The position numbers and the translations under genes were made by a program. This document shows, in pieces, positions 16,663-26,411 of a stretch of 64,000 nt of DNA. Every line of letters begins with the position of its first letter. Positions within the stretch are counted from its first letter, which is position 1. The DNA comes from Flavobacterium sp. TAB 87 (GTDB taxonomy: Bacteria > Bacteroidota > Bacteroidia > Flavobacteriales > Flavobacteriaceae): the NCBI RefSeq assembly GCF_001529295.1, contig NZ_LLWK01000038.1:186001-250000 (forward strand), written 5' to 3'. The notes below the pieces were generated by a model. The model did not search any database and was not told the origin of the DNA. It saw nothing but the letters and a program-made list of their open reading frames with translations.

Positions 16663-18306
16663 ATGGCACTACGCACTACAAATCCAACAGAAAGCGCTGC
16701 TTGGAAAAATCTCCAAGAACACTATAACAAAACATATAGTACGAACATGCAGGAACTATTTGCTGCAGACCATTTACGTACAGATAAATTTCACATTACT
16801 TGGAATGATTTTTTAATTGATTATTCTAAAAATAATATTACCGAAGAAACAATTTCGCTATTACTAAATCTTGCTAACGAAGTCGGATTGAAAAGTGCGA
16901 TTTCTGATTATTTTGGTGGAGCAATTATCAATCAAACAGAAAACAGAGCTGTCTTACACACCGCATTACGCGCCCCTGAATCGGCTGATATAAAAGTAGA
17001 CGGCGTAAATGTGATTCCCGAAGTGTATCAAGTTAAAAACAAAATTAAGAACTTCACCAACGAAATTACTTCTGGACATAGAAAAGGATACACGGGAAAA
17101 CCTTTTACCGACATTGTTAATATCGGAATTGGTGGGTCAGACTTAGGACCCGATATGGCGGTAGAAGCGTTACAGTATTATAAAAACCATCTGACTACTC
17201 ATTTTGTTTCGAATGTCGATGGCGATCATGTTACCGAAATTATTAAAAAATTAAATCCAGAAACCACTTTATTTGTTATTGTTTCTAAAACATTCACAAC
17301 TCAAGAAACCCTAACTAATTCAGTTACTCTTAAAAAATGGTTTTTAAAATCTGCAAAACAAGAAGATATTGCCAATCATTTTGTAGCAGTTTCTACCAAT
17401 ATTGAAAAAGTGACCGAATTCGGAATTAATCCAGACAACATATTCCCAATGTGGGATTGGGTTGGAGGTCGTTTTTCTTTATGGAGCGCAGTGGGTCTAA
17501 GCATTAGTTTATCTGTAGGTTTTGATAATTACAACGATTTACTACTCGGGGCATACGAAATGGACGAGCACTTTAAGTCTGCAGAATTTGATGGCAATAT
17601 TCCTGTTATTCTTGCTTTATTAAGTATTTGGTACAATAATTTTTATGGTGCAGAGAGCGAAGCAATAATTCCATATACCCAATATCTAAAAAAATTAGCT
17701 CCTTATTTGCAACAAGCAACCATGGAGAGTAACGGAAAAAGCGTAGGTCGCGACGGAAAACCTGTAAACTACCAAACCGGAACAATTATTTGGGGAGAAC
17801 CAGGAACCAATTCACAACATGCTTTTTTTCAACTAATTCATCAAGGAACTAAATTGATTCCGACCGATTTTATCGGCTTCGTTCATTCGTTGTACGGAAA
17901 TAAAGACCACCACGACAAATTAATGTCGAACTTCTTTGCACAAACAGAAGCGTTGCTTAACGGTAAGACGGCAGAAGAAGTTCAAGCTGAATTTGACAAA
18001 CAAGGACTAGCTGCTGATAAAGCTTCGTATTTAGTACCTTTTAAAGTCTTTACTGGCAACAAACCTACAAACACTATTTTAGTAAACAAATTGACTCCAA
18101 AAACATTGGGTTCATTAATTGCGATGTACGAGCACAAAATCTTTGTACAAGGAATCATTTGGAACATCTTTAGTTACGATCAATGGGGCGTAGAACTAGG
18201 TAAGCAATTAGCGAATTCTATTTTAAACGAAATCGAATCAGCCACCGTACAAAAGCACGACTGCTCTACTTCTTTTTTATTAAACTACTTTATTTCAAAT
18301 AAGTAA
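16663..18306 (+). CDS. pgi: Glucose-6-phosphate isomerase
   Basis: The 547-residue enzyme interconverts glucose-6-phosphate and fructose-6-phosphate. Signatures include the phosphate-binding SKTFTTQET, the GIGGSDLGP loop, [16 protein letters not shown] and the C-terminal GVELGKQLA motif. The catalytic Glu and His are seen in MESNGKSV and [17 protein letters not shown]. Start ATG 16663 gives the [12 protein letters not shown]-terminus. A TTG 33 bases upstream is rejected because it falls in the promoter element. A hairpin terminator follows, so the gene is probably monocistronic. Confidence 0.96.
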   Translation: MALRTTNPTESAAWKNLQEHYNKTYSTNMQELFAADHLRTDKFHITWNDFLIDYSKNNITEETISLLLNLANEVGLKSAISDYFGGAIINQTENRAVLHTALRAPESADIKVDGVNVIPEVYQVKNKIKNFTNEITSGHRKGYTGKPFTDIVNIGIGGSDLGPDMAVEALQYYKNHLTTHFVSNVDGDHVTEIIKKLNPETTLFVIVSKTFTTQETLTNSVTLKKWFLKSAKQEDIANHFVAVSTNIEKVTEFGINPDNIFPMWDWVGGRFSLWSAVGLSISLSVGFDNYNDLLLGAYEMDEHFKSAEFDGNIPVILALLSIWYNNFYGAESEAIIPYTQYLKKLAPYLQQATMESNGKSVGRDGKPVNYQTGTIIWGEPGTNSQHAFFQLIHQGTKLIPTDFIGFVHSLYGNKDHHDKLMSNFFAQTEALLNGKTAEEVQAEFDKQGLAADKASYLVPFKVFTGNKPTNTILVNKLTPKTLGSLIAMYEHKIFVQGIIWNIFSYDQWGVELGKQLANSILNEIESATVQKHDCSTSFLLNYFISNK

Positions 18307-18327
18307 ATAGCCTATTATAATACAATC

Positions 18328-18366
18328 AAAAGCCACCGCATTTTAGCTAATGCGTTGGCTTTTTTG
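18328..18366 (+). terminator. Intrinsic terminator of pgi
   Basis: AAAAGCCACCGCATT pairs with AATGCGTTGGCT (one mismatch) around TTAGCT, followed by a T-run. Confidence 0.85.
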
Positions 18367-18607
18367 CGTTTAGCCATAAAATAATAAATTTGCAAATAAG
18401 CATTACAGCGTTAATAAAATTGAAAATATTAATAATTTAACAAAAAATAGCTAATAAAATGCACTTAAAGTGTGTAATATTTATTACTAATTAAAAAAAC
18501 ACCTTTAATATGCAAAGAATTACACAAAACAACCATTTATTAACGTTTCGATAACATTATCTCATAATTTTGTTATAATTTTGCCCAAAACAATTAACGA
18601 TCAAAAA
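18367..18607. other. AT-rich intergenic promoter region for the TonB receptor
   Basis: The gap between the pgi terminator and the receptor start is very AT-rich with no ORF. A TAATTTTG at 18576-18583 fits the -7 consensus, and a second copy lies a few bases upstream (ending near 18572). No operator or riboswitch was recognised. Confidence 0.5.
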
Positions 18608-21361
18608 ATGAAAACAATGAAAACCTGGTTACTCACCGGATTACTATTCATGGCTATTTCGGCAACCTATGCACAAGGTAAAATTACAGGAATTATTTCT
18701 GACGGCTCAGGACCTCTTCCGGGCGCAAATATCGTTGTGAAAGGAACTTCTGAAGCTACTTCTGTCGATTTTGACGGAAAATTTACTCTTACTACTACTA
18801 AGAATTCAGGAGAAGTAGTTGTTTCATTCATTGGAAATGAGAACAAAACCATAAAATTTAATTTCGTTAATGGATCAACAGTAGATTTAGGAACAATCGT
18901 TCTTTCTTCAAGCTCAAATGAATTAAATGAAATCGTTATTAAAAGTAGCGTAATTGATGTTGCAAAAGACAGAAAAACTCCTGTTGCAGTATCTACTATT
19001 AAAGCTGCTGAAATTCAAGAAAAATTAGGTTCTCAAGAATTTCCAGAAATTCTAGCAAACACTCCTTCTGTTTATGTAACTAAAGCAGGTGGTGGTTTTG
19101 GAGATTCTAGAGTTGTTATTAGAGGTTTCGACCAGAAGAACATCGCGGTTATGATTAACGGAGTTCCTGTTAATGATATGGAGAACAGTTCTGTATACTG
19201 GAGCAATTGGGCTGGAATTTCTGATGTAACTTCGGCTATGCAAGTACAAAGAGGTTTAGGTTCTTCTAAACTAGCTATTTCATCAGTTGGAGGTACAATT
19301 AACATTATTACTAGAACTGCAGACATGAAACAAGGAGGACTAGTTTCTCTTAGTGCAGGTAACGACGATTACTTTAAAAGTTTAGCGTCATACTCAACTG
19401 GTAAAATGGAAAATGGTCTATCTGCGTCTGTTTTGTTTAGCAACACAATTGGAAACGGATACGTGGACGGAACAAAATTCTCTGCACAAAACTATTTTAT
19501 TGGTTTAGGATATTCTTCAAAAAACGAAAAGCACGATATTCAATTTACTTTTACAGGAGCGCCTCAATGGCACCACCAAAGAAGTTTTGCTAACAAAATA
19601 TCAGAATACGTAAAATACGGAGATCCTACTTCAAACAAACCAAACATTAAATATAACTCTGATTGGGGTTATAAAGATGGTAAAGAATATTCTTGGGCAA
19701 GAAACTACTACAGCAAGCCTGTAGCGTCTATTAACTACGATTATAAAATTACAGAAAGCACTAAATTATCCAGTGTTCTTTACGGATCATGGGGTCGTGG
19801 TGGAGGAACTGGAAGTATTGGAAAAAGCGCATTTGCATTTAAAACTGCTGATGGTTTAGTTCCATTTGATGAATTCGTAAAATTCAATACAGGTCAAGCA
19901 AATACAGTTGGAGCACCTTTAGCACCTAGTGTTATAGCAGGGCACGAAGGAGAATACATCACCAACAACAAAACAGGATTTAGTAGAAGATCTTCTATAA
20001 ATTCTCACAACTGGTACGGTGCTGTAGTTAACTTAAATCAAAAATTATCAGAATCATTAACATTAGATTTTGGTTTTGATGTTAGAACCTACACTGGTTT
20101 TCACTTTAGAAACATCACTGATCGTTTAGGCGCAGACGTTTATTACGATAACACAGATGCCAACAGCAAAGCAACCGGAGGTCGTTACTTATACGAAACA
20201 AACTCTGCATCTGCTAGTTTTAATCCTTTTACAGACGTAAAAAATCAAGAAAAAATAGAATACAACAATAACGGTAACGTAAATTGGTACGGAGCTTTTA
20301 CTCAATTAGAGTACTCTAAAGACAACTTATCTGCTTTCTTGCAAGGAGCAATTTCTAATCAAGGATTTCAAAAAGAAGATACGTTTACATACTTAGAAGC
20401 AGATCCATTATACAAAACTGATTTTGAAAATATTTTAGGAGGAAACATTAAAGGGGGAGCAAACTACAACATTAACGATTTTCATAATGTTTTTGCTAAC
20501 GCAGGTTTTTACTCTAAACAACCTTTCTTTAATGCAGTTTATCCAAACAACTTATCGGTTGTAAATAAAAACTTAACAAACGAAAAAGTTTTAGGTTTAG
20601 AAGCTGGATACGGATTCCGTTCTGGTATCTTCAATGCTAATTTGAATGTTTATTACACGTCTTGGAAAGATCGTTACCAAAGAAATCGTGATTCTGCAGC
20701 TGATAATATTGATGGTTACTATGACTTTTCTGGAATTACAGAAATTCACTCTGGTGTAGAATTAGAATTGACTGCTAAACCAATGCCAAAACTAGACTTA
20801 AGTGCAATGTTTTCTCTTGGAAATTATGTGTATGAAGGGAATGTTGAAAGCAATCGTTACGATTCAAGCAACAACCCACTTGGAGGAGGAACAACTACCA
20901 CTTTATACTTAGATGGTGTTAAAGTTGGGGACGCTGCACAAACAACTTTAAGCTTAGGAGGTAAATACGAAATATTAGAGCGCTTTAGTGTAGATGCAAA
21001 CTACAGATTTGCTGACAAATTATTTGCTTCAATTGATCCTTCTAAATTCTCAAAAGAAGACAATAAAGGATCATTAGAATTACCTTCATACGGATTAATG
21101 GATGCTGGTTTATCTTATAAATTATTTCTTGGTAGCTCAAAGAAAACTTCTTTAAGCTTCAGATTAAACGTAAATAACGTATTAGATAAAGTTTACATCT
21201 CTGAGTCAAGAACTAATATTTTTGCTTCTGATTTCATAACAGGTAATAGCGGAGACACTTATGCATCTAAAGGTCAAACTTATGATGGAGTAGCTGACGC
21301 CAACCAAGTATTCTTTGGTTACGGAAGAACATGGAACTTTAGTACACGTTTCAACTTCTAA
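18608..21361 (+). CDS. TonB-dependent receptor with carboxypeptidase-like N-terminal domain
   Basis: The 917-residue product has a signal peptide (about 1-25, ending ATYAQ), a CarboxypepD_reg-like domain (about 26-105), a TonB plug with the VVIRGFDQKNIAVMINGVPVND pattern (roughly 130-235) and a 22-strand-type barrel ending in FSTRFNF. ATG 18608 is preferred; MKT repeats nine bases later as an alternative start. No SusD-like gene is adjacent, so a polysaccharide-utilisation role is less likely than uptake of a metal complex or other small ligand. Substrate is not identifiable. It has its own promoter and terminator. Confidence 0.9.
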   Translation: MKTMKTWLLTGLLFMAISATYAQGKITGIISDGSGPLPGANIVVKGTSEATSVDFDGKFTLTTTKNSGEVVVSFIGNENKTIKFNFVNGSTVDLGTIVLSSSSNELNEIVIKSSVIDVAKDRKTPVAVSTIKAAEIQEKLGSQEFPEILANTPSVYVTKAGGGFGDSRVVIRGFDQKNIAVMINGVPVNDMENSSVYWSNWAGISDVTSAMQVQRGLGSSKLAISSVGGTINIITRTADMKQGGLVSLSAGNDDYFKSLASYSTGKMENGLSASVLFSNTIGNGYVDGTKFSAQNYFIGLGYSSKNEKHDIQFTFTGAPQWHHQRSFANKISEYVKYGDPTSNKPNIKYNSDWGYKDGKEYSWARNYYSKPVASINYDYKITESTKLSSVLYGSWGRGGGTGSIGKSAFAFKTADGLVPFDEFVKFNTGQANTVGAPLAPSVIAGHEGEYITNNKTGFSRRSSINSHNWYGAVVNLNQKLSESLTLDFGFDVRTYTGFHFRNITDRLGADVYYDNTDANSKATGGRYLYETNSASASFNPFTDVKNQEKIEYNNNGNVNWYGAFTQLEYSKDNLSAFLQGAISNQGFQKEDTFTYLEADPLYKTDFENILGGNIKGGANYNINDFHNVFANAGFYSKQPFFNAVYPNNLSVVNKNLTNEKVLGLEAGYGFRSGIFNANLNVYYTSWKDRYQRNRDSAADNIDGYYDFSGITEIHSGVELELTAKPMPKLDLSAMFSLGNYVYEGNVESNRYDSSNNPLGGGTTTTLYLDGVKVGDAAQTTLSLGGKYEILERFSVDANYRFADKLFASIDPSKFSKEDNKGSLELPSYGLMDAGLSYKLFLGSSKKTSLSFRLNVNNVLDKVYISESRTNIFASDFITGNSGDTYASKGQTYDGVADANQVFFGYGRTWNFSTRFNF

Positions 21362-21382
21362 TTCAAAACCAATTTAAATATT

Positions 21383-21421
21383 AAAACGGCAAAGTGCAAT
21401 TCGCATTTTGCCGTTTTTTTT
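21383..21421 (+). terminator. Intrinsic terminator of the TonB receptor gene
   Basis: AAAACGGCAAA-TGC pairs with GCA-TTTGCCGTTTT around a short loop, followed by eight T. Confidence 0.9.
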
Positions 21422-21464
21422 ATGCCTTTTTTGTTTATATTTGTTAAAAACAAACATTTAATTT

Positions 21465-21887
21465 ATGTACGAATTCATTCAAAAAATGCACTCAGGTTGG
21501 GCTTACCTGGTGTTACTTTTATTAGTTGTAGCAGTAGTAAATGCTTTAATCGGATTTTTTTCTAAAAAAGAATTTACTGCAAAAGATCGCAAAATTGGTC
21601 TTTTCGGCCTTATCGTAACGCACATCCAATTACTTATCGGAATCGTTTTGTACTTTGTTTCTCCTTTTGGAAAAGCAGCTTTTGGACAAATGAGCGATGC
21701 AGCACTACGATTGACCTCATTAGAGCACCCATTAATTAATATTATTGGTATCGCTTTAATTACAATTGGTTGGTCGAAACATAAAAAATTATTAACTAGC
21801 GAAGCTAAATTTAAAACTTTCGCCATTTTCTACGGAATTGGTTTACTTTTAATTTTGAGCCGTTTGCCATGGAATCTATGGTTATAG
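21465..21887 (+). CDS. Four-helix membrane protein (cytochrome b-like annotation in relatives)
   Basis: The 140-residue protein has four predicted membrane helices (about 12-33, 46-66, 88-104 and 117-136). His residues occur near helix ends (HSGW, THIQ, EHPL, KHKK). Relatives in flavobacteria are often labelled cytochrome b, and paired His residues could bind haem, but I cannot show this. It stands alone between two terminators, with a TATATTTG element about 30 bases upstream of the start. Confidence 0.75.
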   Translation: MYEFIQKMHSGWAYLVLLLLVVAVVNALIGFFSKKEFTAKDRKIGLFGLIVTHIQLLIGIVLYFVSPFGKAAFGQMSDAALRLTSLEHPLINIIGIALITIGWSKHKKLLTSEAKFKTFAIFYGIGLLLILSRLPWNLWL

Positions 21888-21896
21888 AAAACAAAT

Positions 21897-21923
21897 AAGC
21901 CCGTTCCTACCGGGCTTTTTTTT
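21897..21923 (+). terminator. Intrinsic terminator
   Basis: AGCCCG (21898-21903) pairs with CGGGCT (21911-21916), followed by eight T. It ends the small membrane-protein gene. Confidence 0.85.
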
Positions 21924-21974
21924 CTCGGCATATTATTTGAACATACTCCCCAAGTTTGAACGAAAAAAAATATT

Positions 21975-22469
21975 ATGAAGAACAAAACAAACCTATTTCT
22001 TTTGCTCACCAGCTTGACTTTTGCCATACTAAGTGTGTCTTATGTATACAGCCAAGCAAAACCAAAAACGATTCCGATTGCACAAGACTCGCTAAAACTG
22101 GCTAAAATAAAAGCAGCCATTTTTGACAAAGACACGACAGTCGTACTCGAAAAACCATTGAAATTAAAACTACACAAAAAATCAGCACATGCCTCTTACT
22201 ACGCTGATCGTTTTAATGGTCGAAAAACCGCCAGCGGCGCCAAATTTGACAACAACAAATACACCGCGGCACATAAAAAACTACCTTTTGGCACCAAAGT
22301 AAAAGTAACAAACGAGTTGAATGGCGAATTTGTAATTGTAGAAATTACAGATCGTGGTCCTTTTGTTAAAACACGCGATATCGACTTATCAAAACGCGCT
22401 TTTATGGACATTGTAAAGCGCAGTGGTGCTGGTATTATGACAGTAACACTTGAGGTGGTTGAAAACTAA
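21975..22469 (+). CDS. RlpA-like double-psi beta-barrel protein
   Basis: The 164-residue protein has an N-terminal hydrophobic export signal (about 6-25) and a C-terminal double-psi beta-barrel (about 72-162). Key features are the ASYYADRFNGRKTASG opening, the LPFGTKVKVTN strand and ITDRGPF with the conserved Asp, followed by DIDLSKRAF. These match RlpA-family septal or envelope proteins, some of which are lytic transglycosylases acting on denuded glycan. It lacks a SPOR domain. Substrate activity is inferred from the family only. Confidence 0.88.
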   Translation: MKNKTNLFLLLTSLTFAILSVSYVYSQAKPKTIPIAQDSLKLAKIKAAIFDKDTTVVLEKPLKLKLHKKSAHASYYADRFNGRKTASGAKFDNNKYTAAHKKLPFGTKVKVTNELNGEFVIVEITDRGPFVKTRDIDLSKRAFMDIVKRSGAGIMTVTLEVVEN

Positions 22470-22720
22470 AACTTCAAAAGAAACGTGTTACTGTTAATTA
22501 AAACGCAAACTATTTCTCTCAAAAAAAAATTGCCGCATTAATTTCAACTTAAGAATAATATTCTTTCTTTTATTATTTATCAGAACTTATAGACAACACT
22601 TTTCATCTGACTTTCGTTTAAAAAATTAAAGCCATCATTGAGAAACGAACTTTTAAAATTGTTTTGCGACTAATTGGTACTATTGTCTAAAGTGACTAAT
22701 AAAATAAAAAACACCAACAA

Positions 22721-23071
22721 ATGAATAAAATATACTACCTCGCTTCTTGTGATACCTGTCGTAAAATCATTAAAAACTTACCACAAGGAATTGAATTAGA
22801 ATACCATGATATTAAACAAGATCCTATCTCTGAAAAAGAATTAGAAGAATTACATCAACTTGCTGGCAGCTACGAAGCATTATTCAGTAAAAAAGCACAG
22901 TTGTACAAGTCAATGGATTTAAAAAATAAAACGCTAACTGAATCAGATTACAAAAAATACATCTTAGAACATTATACCTTTATTAGTCGTCCCGTTTTTA
23001 TAATCGACGGTAAAATTTACATTGGCAACAGCAAAAAAAATATTATAGAAGTAATGAAAGCTTTTAGCTAA
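22721..23071 (+). CDS. ArsC/Spx-like thioredoxin-fold protein
   Basis: The 116-residue protein has the ArsC-family fold with C10-x-x-C13 (SCDTCRK), the LEYHDIKQDPISEKEL region and the cis-Pro segment SRPVFIIDGKIYIG. Family members include glutaredoxin-dependent arsenate reductases and Spx-type regulators. It lies about 23 kb from the arsR-acr3 operon and has no arsenic gene beside it, so its role as the arsenate reductase is unproven. Length fits the family. Confidence 0.8.
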   Translation: MNKIYYLASCDTCRKIIKNLPQGIELEYHDIKQDPISEKELEELHQLAGSYEALFSKKAQLYKSMDLKNKTLTESDYKKYILEHYTFISRPVFIIDGKIYIGNSKKNIIEVMKAFS

Positions 23072-23123
23072 TACTAAAATATTTTGTCTTCAAACAACAA
23101 ATAAACAACCTAAACTGCCGCAG

Positions 23124-23152
23124 TTGAGACTGAATTGTTTTTAGTACCTTTG
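23124..23152 (+). promoter_or_regulatory. Promoter of the yicC-gmk-nadD block
   Basis: TTG at 23124-23126 and TACCTTTG at 23145-23152 are 18 bases apart, a good Bacteroidota -33/-7 pair. The yicC ATG is 20 bases downstream. Confidence 0.6.
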
Positions 23153-23171
23153 CCTCTTTATATCCAATTAT

Positions 23172-24032
23172 ATGATACAATCGATGACGGGCTTTGGTAA
23201 AGCAACTTTGCAATTACCAACAAAAAAAATTACAGTTGAAGTAAAATCGCTAAATAGCAAAGGGCTCGATTTGAACGTAAGAATGCCTTCGGTATATCGC
23301 GAAATGGAATTGGGGTTGCGCAACCAAATTGCATTGCAATTGGAGCGCGGAAAAGTTGATTTTGCAATTTATATTGAAAGTACTGCAGAGCAAACGTCTA
23401 CTAAAGTAAATGTTCCTGTAGTTAAAAATTACATAGCGCAACTAAAGGAAGTGTATCCCGACGCAGATGAAACAGAATTAATGAAGATGGCAGTTCGTAT
23501 GCCCGATACTTTAAAAACAGAGCGCGAAGAGATTGACGAAAATGATTGGCAACAAATTCAGACGATAATTACTGAAGCTTTACAAAACATCAAAAATTTC
23601 AGAAACGACGAAGGTCAATCACTAGAAAAAGAATTCAATTTACGAATTTCAAATATTCGTCAATACATGAATGATGCTTTGGCTTTAGATCCGGAGCGCG
23701 TGCAAGCCATAAAAGATCGTTTGCAAACTGCAATTTCCGAGTTGAAAGTGAATGTTGATGAAAATCGTTTCGAACAAGAGTTGATTTATTATTTAGAAAA
23801 ATTAGATATTACGGAGGAGAAAGTTCGCTTAACCAATCACTTGGATTACTTTTTAGAAACTATTGCAGGAACAGAAGCAAATGGTAGAAAATTGGGTTTC
23901 ATTACACAAGAAATGGGCCGTGAAATTAATACCATGGGTTCGAAATCTAACCACGCACAAATGCAGAAATTAGTGGTTATGATGAAAGATGAGTTGGAAA
24001 AAATAAAGGAACAAGTTTTGAACGTACTATAG
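23172..24032 (+). CDS. yicC: YicC family endoribonuclease-like protein
   Basis: The 286-residue protein begins with the diagnostic MIQSMTGFGKATL and contains the KSLNSKGLDLNVRMP segment of the YicC N-domain. It ends with the DUF1732-type C-domain (NRKLGFITQEMGREINTMGSKSNHAQMQKLVVMMKDELEKIKEQVLNV). E. coli YicC is an RNase linked to small-RNA turnover. It is followed by gmk after 75 bases, a conserved arrangement. Confidence 0.93.
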   Translation: MIQSMTGFGKATLQLPTKKITVEVKSLNSKGLDLNVRMPSVYREMELGLRNQIALQLERGKVDFAIYIESTAEQTSTKVNVPVVKNYIAQLKEVYPDADETELMKMAVRMPDTLKTEREEIDENDWQQIQTIITEALQNIKNFRNDEGQSLEKEFNLRISNIRQYMNDALALDPERVQAIKDRLQTAISELKVNVDENRFEQELIYYLEKLDITEEKVRLTNHLDYFLETIAGTEANGRKLGFITQEMGREINTMGSKSNHAQMQKLVVMMKDELEKIKEQVLNVL

Positions 24033-24107
24033 CATAATTAGCAACTAGCGAAAAGCCTTAGCGTTTAAAACACAAGCACTATTGCTTTTTGCTACTGACT
24101 TATAAAG

Positions 24108-24680
24108 ATGAAAAAAGGAAAATTGATTGTATTCTCAGCTCCTTCAGGATCGGGAAAGACTACAATAGTGAAGCACTTGTTAGCGCAGAAAGAGTTAAAT
24201 TTAGATTTTTCAATCTCTGCAGCTTCTCGAGATGCTAGAGGAGAAGAAATAAACGGAAAAGATTATTACTTTATTTCGCTAGAAGAATTTAAGCAACACA
24301 TTAAAGCAGAAGATTTTTTAGAATGGGAAGAAGTATATCGTGACAATTTTTACGGTACTCTAAAATCAGAAATTGATCGCATTTGGGCTTTAGGTAAGAA
24401 TGTTATTTTTGATATTGACGTGGCCGGTGGGTTGCGCATTAAAAGTAAATATCCAGATGAAACTTTGGCTGTTTTTGTAAAACCACCAAGTATCGATGAG
24501 CTTAAAATTCGTTTAAAAAAGCGCTCGACAGAAAGTGATGATAAAATTAACATGCGCATTGCAAAAGCTTCGGTAGAATTAGCGACCGCACCGCAATTTG
24601 ATGTTGTTATAAAAAATTACGATTTAGCAGTAGCCTTGGAAGAAGCAACTGCTTTGGTAAAAGATTTTGTTTCACAATAA
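24108..24680 (+). CDS. gmk: Guanylate kinase
   Basis: The 190-residue enzyme phosphorylates GMP to GDP with ATP. It has the P-loop SAPSGSGKTTI (about 9-19), the SRDARGEEINGKDYYF segment that binds GMP, and the Walker B-like VIFDIDVAGGLRIK. Length and order are standard. It lies in the yicC-gmk-nadD block. A weak hairpin at 24713-24738 with a following T-run may attenuate transcription before nadD. Confidence 0.96.
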   Translation: MKKGKLIVFSAPSGSGKTTIVKHLLAQKELNLDFSISAASRDARGEEINGKDYYFISLEEFKQHIKAEDFLEWEEVYRDNFYGTLKSEIDRIWALGKNVIFDIDVAGGLRIKSKYPDETLAVFVKPPSIDELKIRLKKRSTESDDKINMRIAKASVELATAPQFDVVIKNYDLAVALEEATALVKDFVSQ

Positions 24681-24712
24681 TTGAAAATTAGGAAAAGTAA
24701 GAATAAGGAAGG

Positions 24713-24750
24713 TGCAGAATCAACTGAAAAGTTCTGCAAAATCCTTTTTT
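24713..24750 (+). terminator. Possible weak terminator after gmk
   Basis: TGCAGAA (24713-24719) pairs with TTCTGCA (24732-24738), and six T follow after a 5-base gap. The loop is 12 bases, so termination may be partial. Confidence 0.4.
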
Positions 24751-24848
24751 AGCCTTTTTGAAAGAAAATCAAATAAGCAAAAGAGAAGCAAACATTCAAA
24801 AAAATTTGTGAATCTCTCTGAAAATTTTGTGAACCTCTGCGAAACGAA

Positions 24849-25430
24849 ATGAAAATAGGACTCTACTTCGGCACCTTTAACCCCATACACGTAGGACATT
24901 TAATTATTGCCAATCATGTCGCGGAGTATTCTGACTTAGATGAAGTTTGGATGGTTGTAACGCCACACAATCCACTAAAGAAGAAAAACACCTTGCTTGA
25001 CGACTACCATCGTTTAGAAATGGTTCATCTAGCAACGGAGAACTATCCTAAAATTAAACCGTCCGATTTTGAGTTTAAATTACCTCAACCCAATTACACC
25101 GTAAATACCTTGGTTCACTTCGGAGAGAAATTTCCACAACATGAATTCTCATTGATTATGGGTGAAGATAATTTACGTACACTACCAAAGTGGAAAAACT
25201 ACGAGGTTATTTTAGAAAACAATTCAATTTACGTATATCCTCGTATTTCGACAGAAACGGAGAATATTGCTCTTAAAGAACATCATAATGTTCATATGAT
25301 CGATGCGCCAGTAGTTGAAATTTCATCTACTTTTATTCGAAATAATATAAAAATCGGTAAAAACATTCAGCCCTTGCTGTCTGAAAAAGTATGGAATTAC
25401 ATCGATCATAATTTATTCTACAAGAAATAA
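24849..25430 (+). CDS. nadD: Nicotinate-nucleotide adenylyltransferase
   Basis: The 193-residue protein makes deamido-NAD from nicotinate mononucleotide and ATP. It has the nucleotidyltransferase motif GTFNPIHVGHLIIA with the HxGH signature near residues 15-18, and the C-terminal ISSTFIRNNI motif. It follows gmk with a 168-base gap. It ends two bases before the convergent LysR gene. Confidence 0.95.
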   Translation: MKIGLYFGTFNPIHVGHLIIANHVAEYSDLDEVWMVVTPHNPLKKKNTLLDDYHRLEMVHLATENYPKIKPSDFEFKLPQPNYTVNTLVHFGEKFPQHEFSLIMGEDNLRTLPKWKNYEVILENNSIYVYPRISTETENIALKEHHNVHMIDAPVVEISSTFIRNNIKIGKNIQPLLSEKVWNYIDHNLFYKK

Positions 25431-25432
25431 TC

Positions 25433-26326
25433 TCACAATATCGTTTGCAGCTTATTTGCAATATTTTCAAAAACAGGCTGCAGTGCTTCATTTTTTCTTG
25501 AAATTAAAAACACTTCTTCTGCTGGCATTGTTGCCGCATCCCAAAGCAATTGCACTTTATTACTTTCGATCATTTCTTTTGCATTGCAGTTATAGGTTAC
25601 AGCCACGCCATTGTTTTCTGCAACTGCCGATAACATTTCATATTCATTTGGAATAATATAATTAGGGCTCATCGAAGGTCTTTTTTTATTAAAGACATGC
25701 AGCCAAAATAATTTAATATGCGGAATTCGCGCATCATGACTGAACCATTTGTACTGATTTAAATGTCCTTCGATTGTAAACAAATCCATTCGTTCAATGT
25801 GATTTCTAATACCACTAATTTCTAAATTAGGAGAAGCTACCATGATCAACTTTATAGTTCCGACCTTCTTTATGTTGGTGTCAAATGTATCGAATCGCTT
25901 GGTTACAATAGCAAAGTCTAATTTTTTTGCGTTGACCAATTCAAACAGCGCATCATTTTCCTGAAAAGTAAAATCGATAAAATCAAATTCAGCAATGAGC
26001 GCACTACCTAAACTAGAAAATAAATGTTCGGAAATACCAACTGAAATCAAGCGATTGGCATCCGAAGCCTTCGCGCGAAAACCTTGCTCTACATTTTCTA
26101 GTCGGTCAAGCGCATCTATAATCAAGTTATTCAGTAACTTAGCATATTCCGTTGCCTCTACTCCTTTCGATTTACGATTAAATAATTTATAACCTACATG
26201 CGCCTCTAGCATTACAATTTGTTGGCTCACTGCTGGCTGACTGATAAAAAGCTCTTTGGCAGCCAATGAGAAATTACCGTTTTTATAAACAGATTTAAAT
26301 GTTCTGTACCACTCTAGATTTACCAT
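25433..26326 (-). CDS. LysR-family transcriptional regulator
   Basis: The 297-residue regulator has an N-terminal winged helix-turn-helix (about 3-60: NFSLAAKELFISQPAVSQQI) and a substrate-binding domain (about 85-295). ATG 26326 gives the natural MVNLEWYRTFKSV start; the frame extends upstream but that part overlaps the divergent gene. It is divergent from a DJ-1/PfpI gene with 85 bases between starts. It is therefore likely to control that gene and the YqhD-like dehydrogenase after it, in the style of E. coli YqhC/YqhD (inference). Confidence 0.9.
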   Translation of the reverse strand: MVNLEWYRTFKSVYKNGNFSLAAKELFISQPAVSQQIVMLEAHVGYKLFNRKSKGVEATEYAKLLNNLIIDALDRLENVEQGFRAKASDANRLISVGISEHLFSSLGSALIAEFDFIDFTFQENDALFELVNAKKLDFAIVTKRFDTFDTNIKKVGTIKLIMVASPNLEISGIRNHIERMDLFTIEGHLNQYKWFSHDARIPHIKLFWLHVFNKKRPSMSPNYIIPNEYEMLSAVAENNGVAVTYNCNAKEMIESNKVQLLWDAATMPAEEVFLISRKNEALQPVFENIANKLQTIL

Positions 26327-26329
26327 GAT

Positions 26330-26343
26330 ATAAATATATTTAT
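26330..26343. promoter_or_regulatory. AT-rich palindrome in the LysR/DJ-1 divergent region
   Basis: ATAAATATATTTAT is a perfect 14-base palindrome four bases upstream of the LysR start. LysR regulators often bind AT-rich dyads in divergent promoters, but AT-rich palindromes are common by chance in this genome. Confidence 0.3.
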
Positions 26344-26387
26344 CACAAACATAATTTAATTTATTTTTACTAATATCATAATAAGCG

Positions 26388-26395
26388 TATTTTTG
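26388..26395 (+). promoter_or_regulatory. Promoter -7 element for the DJ-1/PfpI gene
   Basis: TATTTTTG matches TAnnTTTG and lies 16 bases before the ATG at 26412. Confidence 0.45.
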
Positions 26396-26411
26396 TATCA
26401 ACATATATAAA

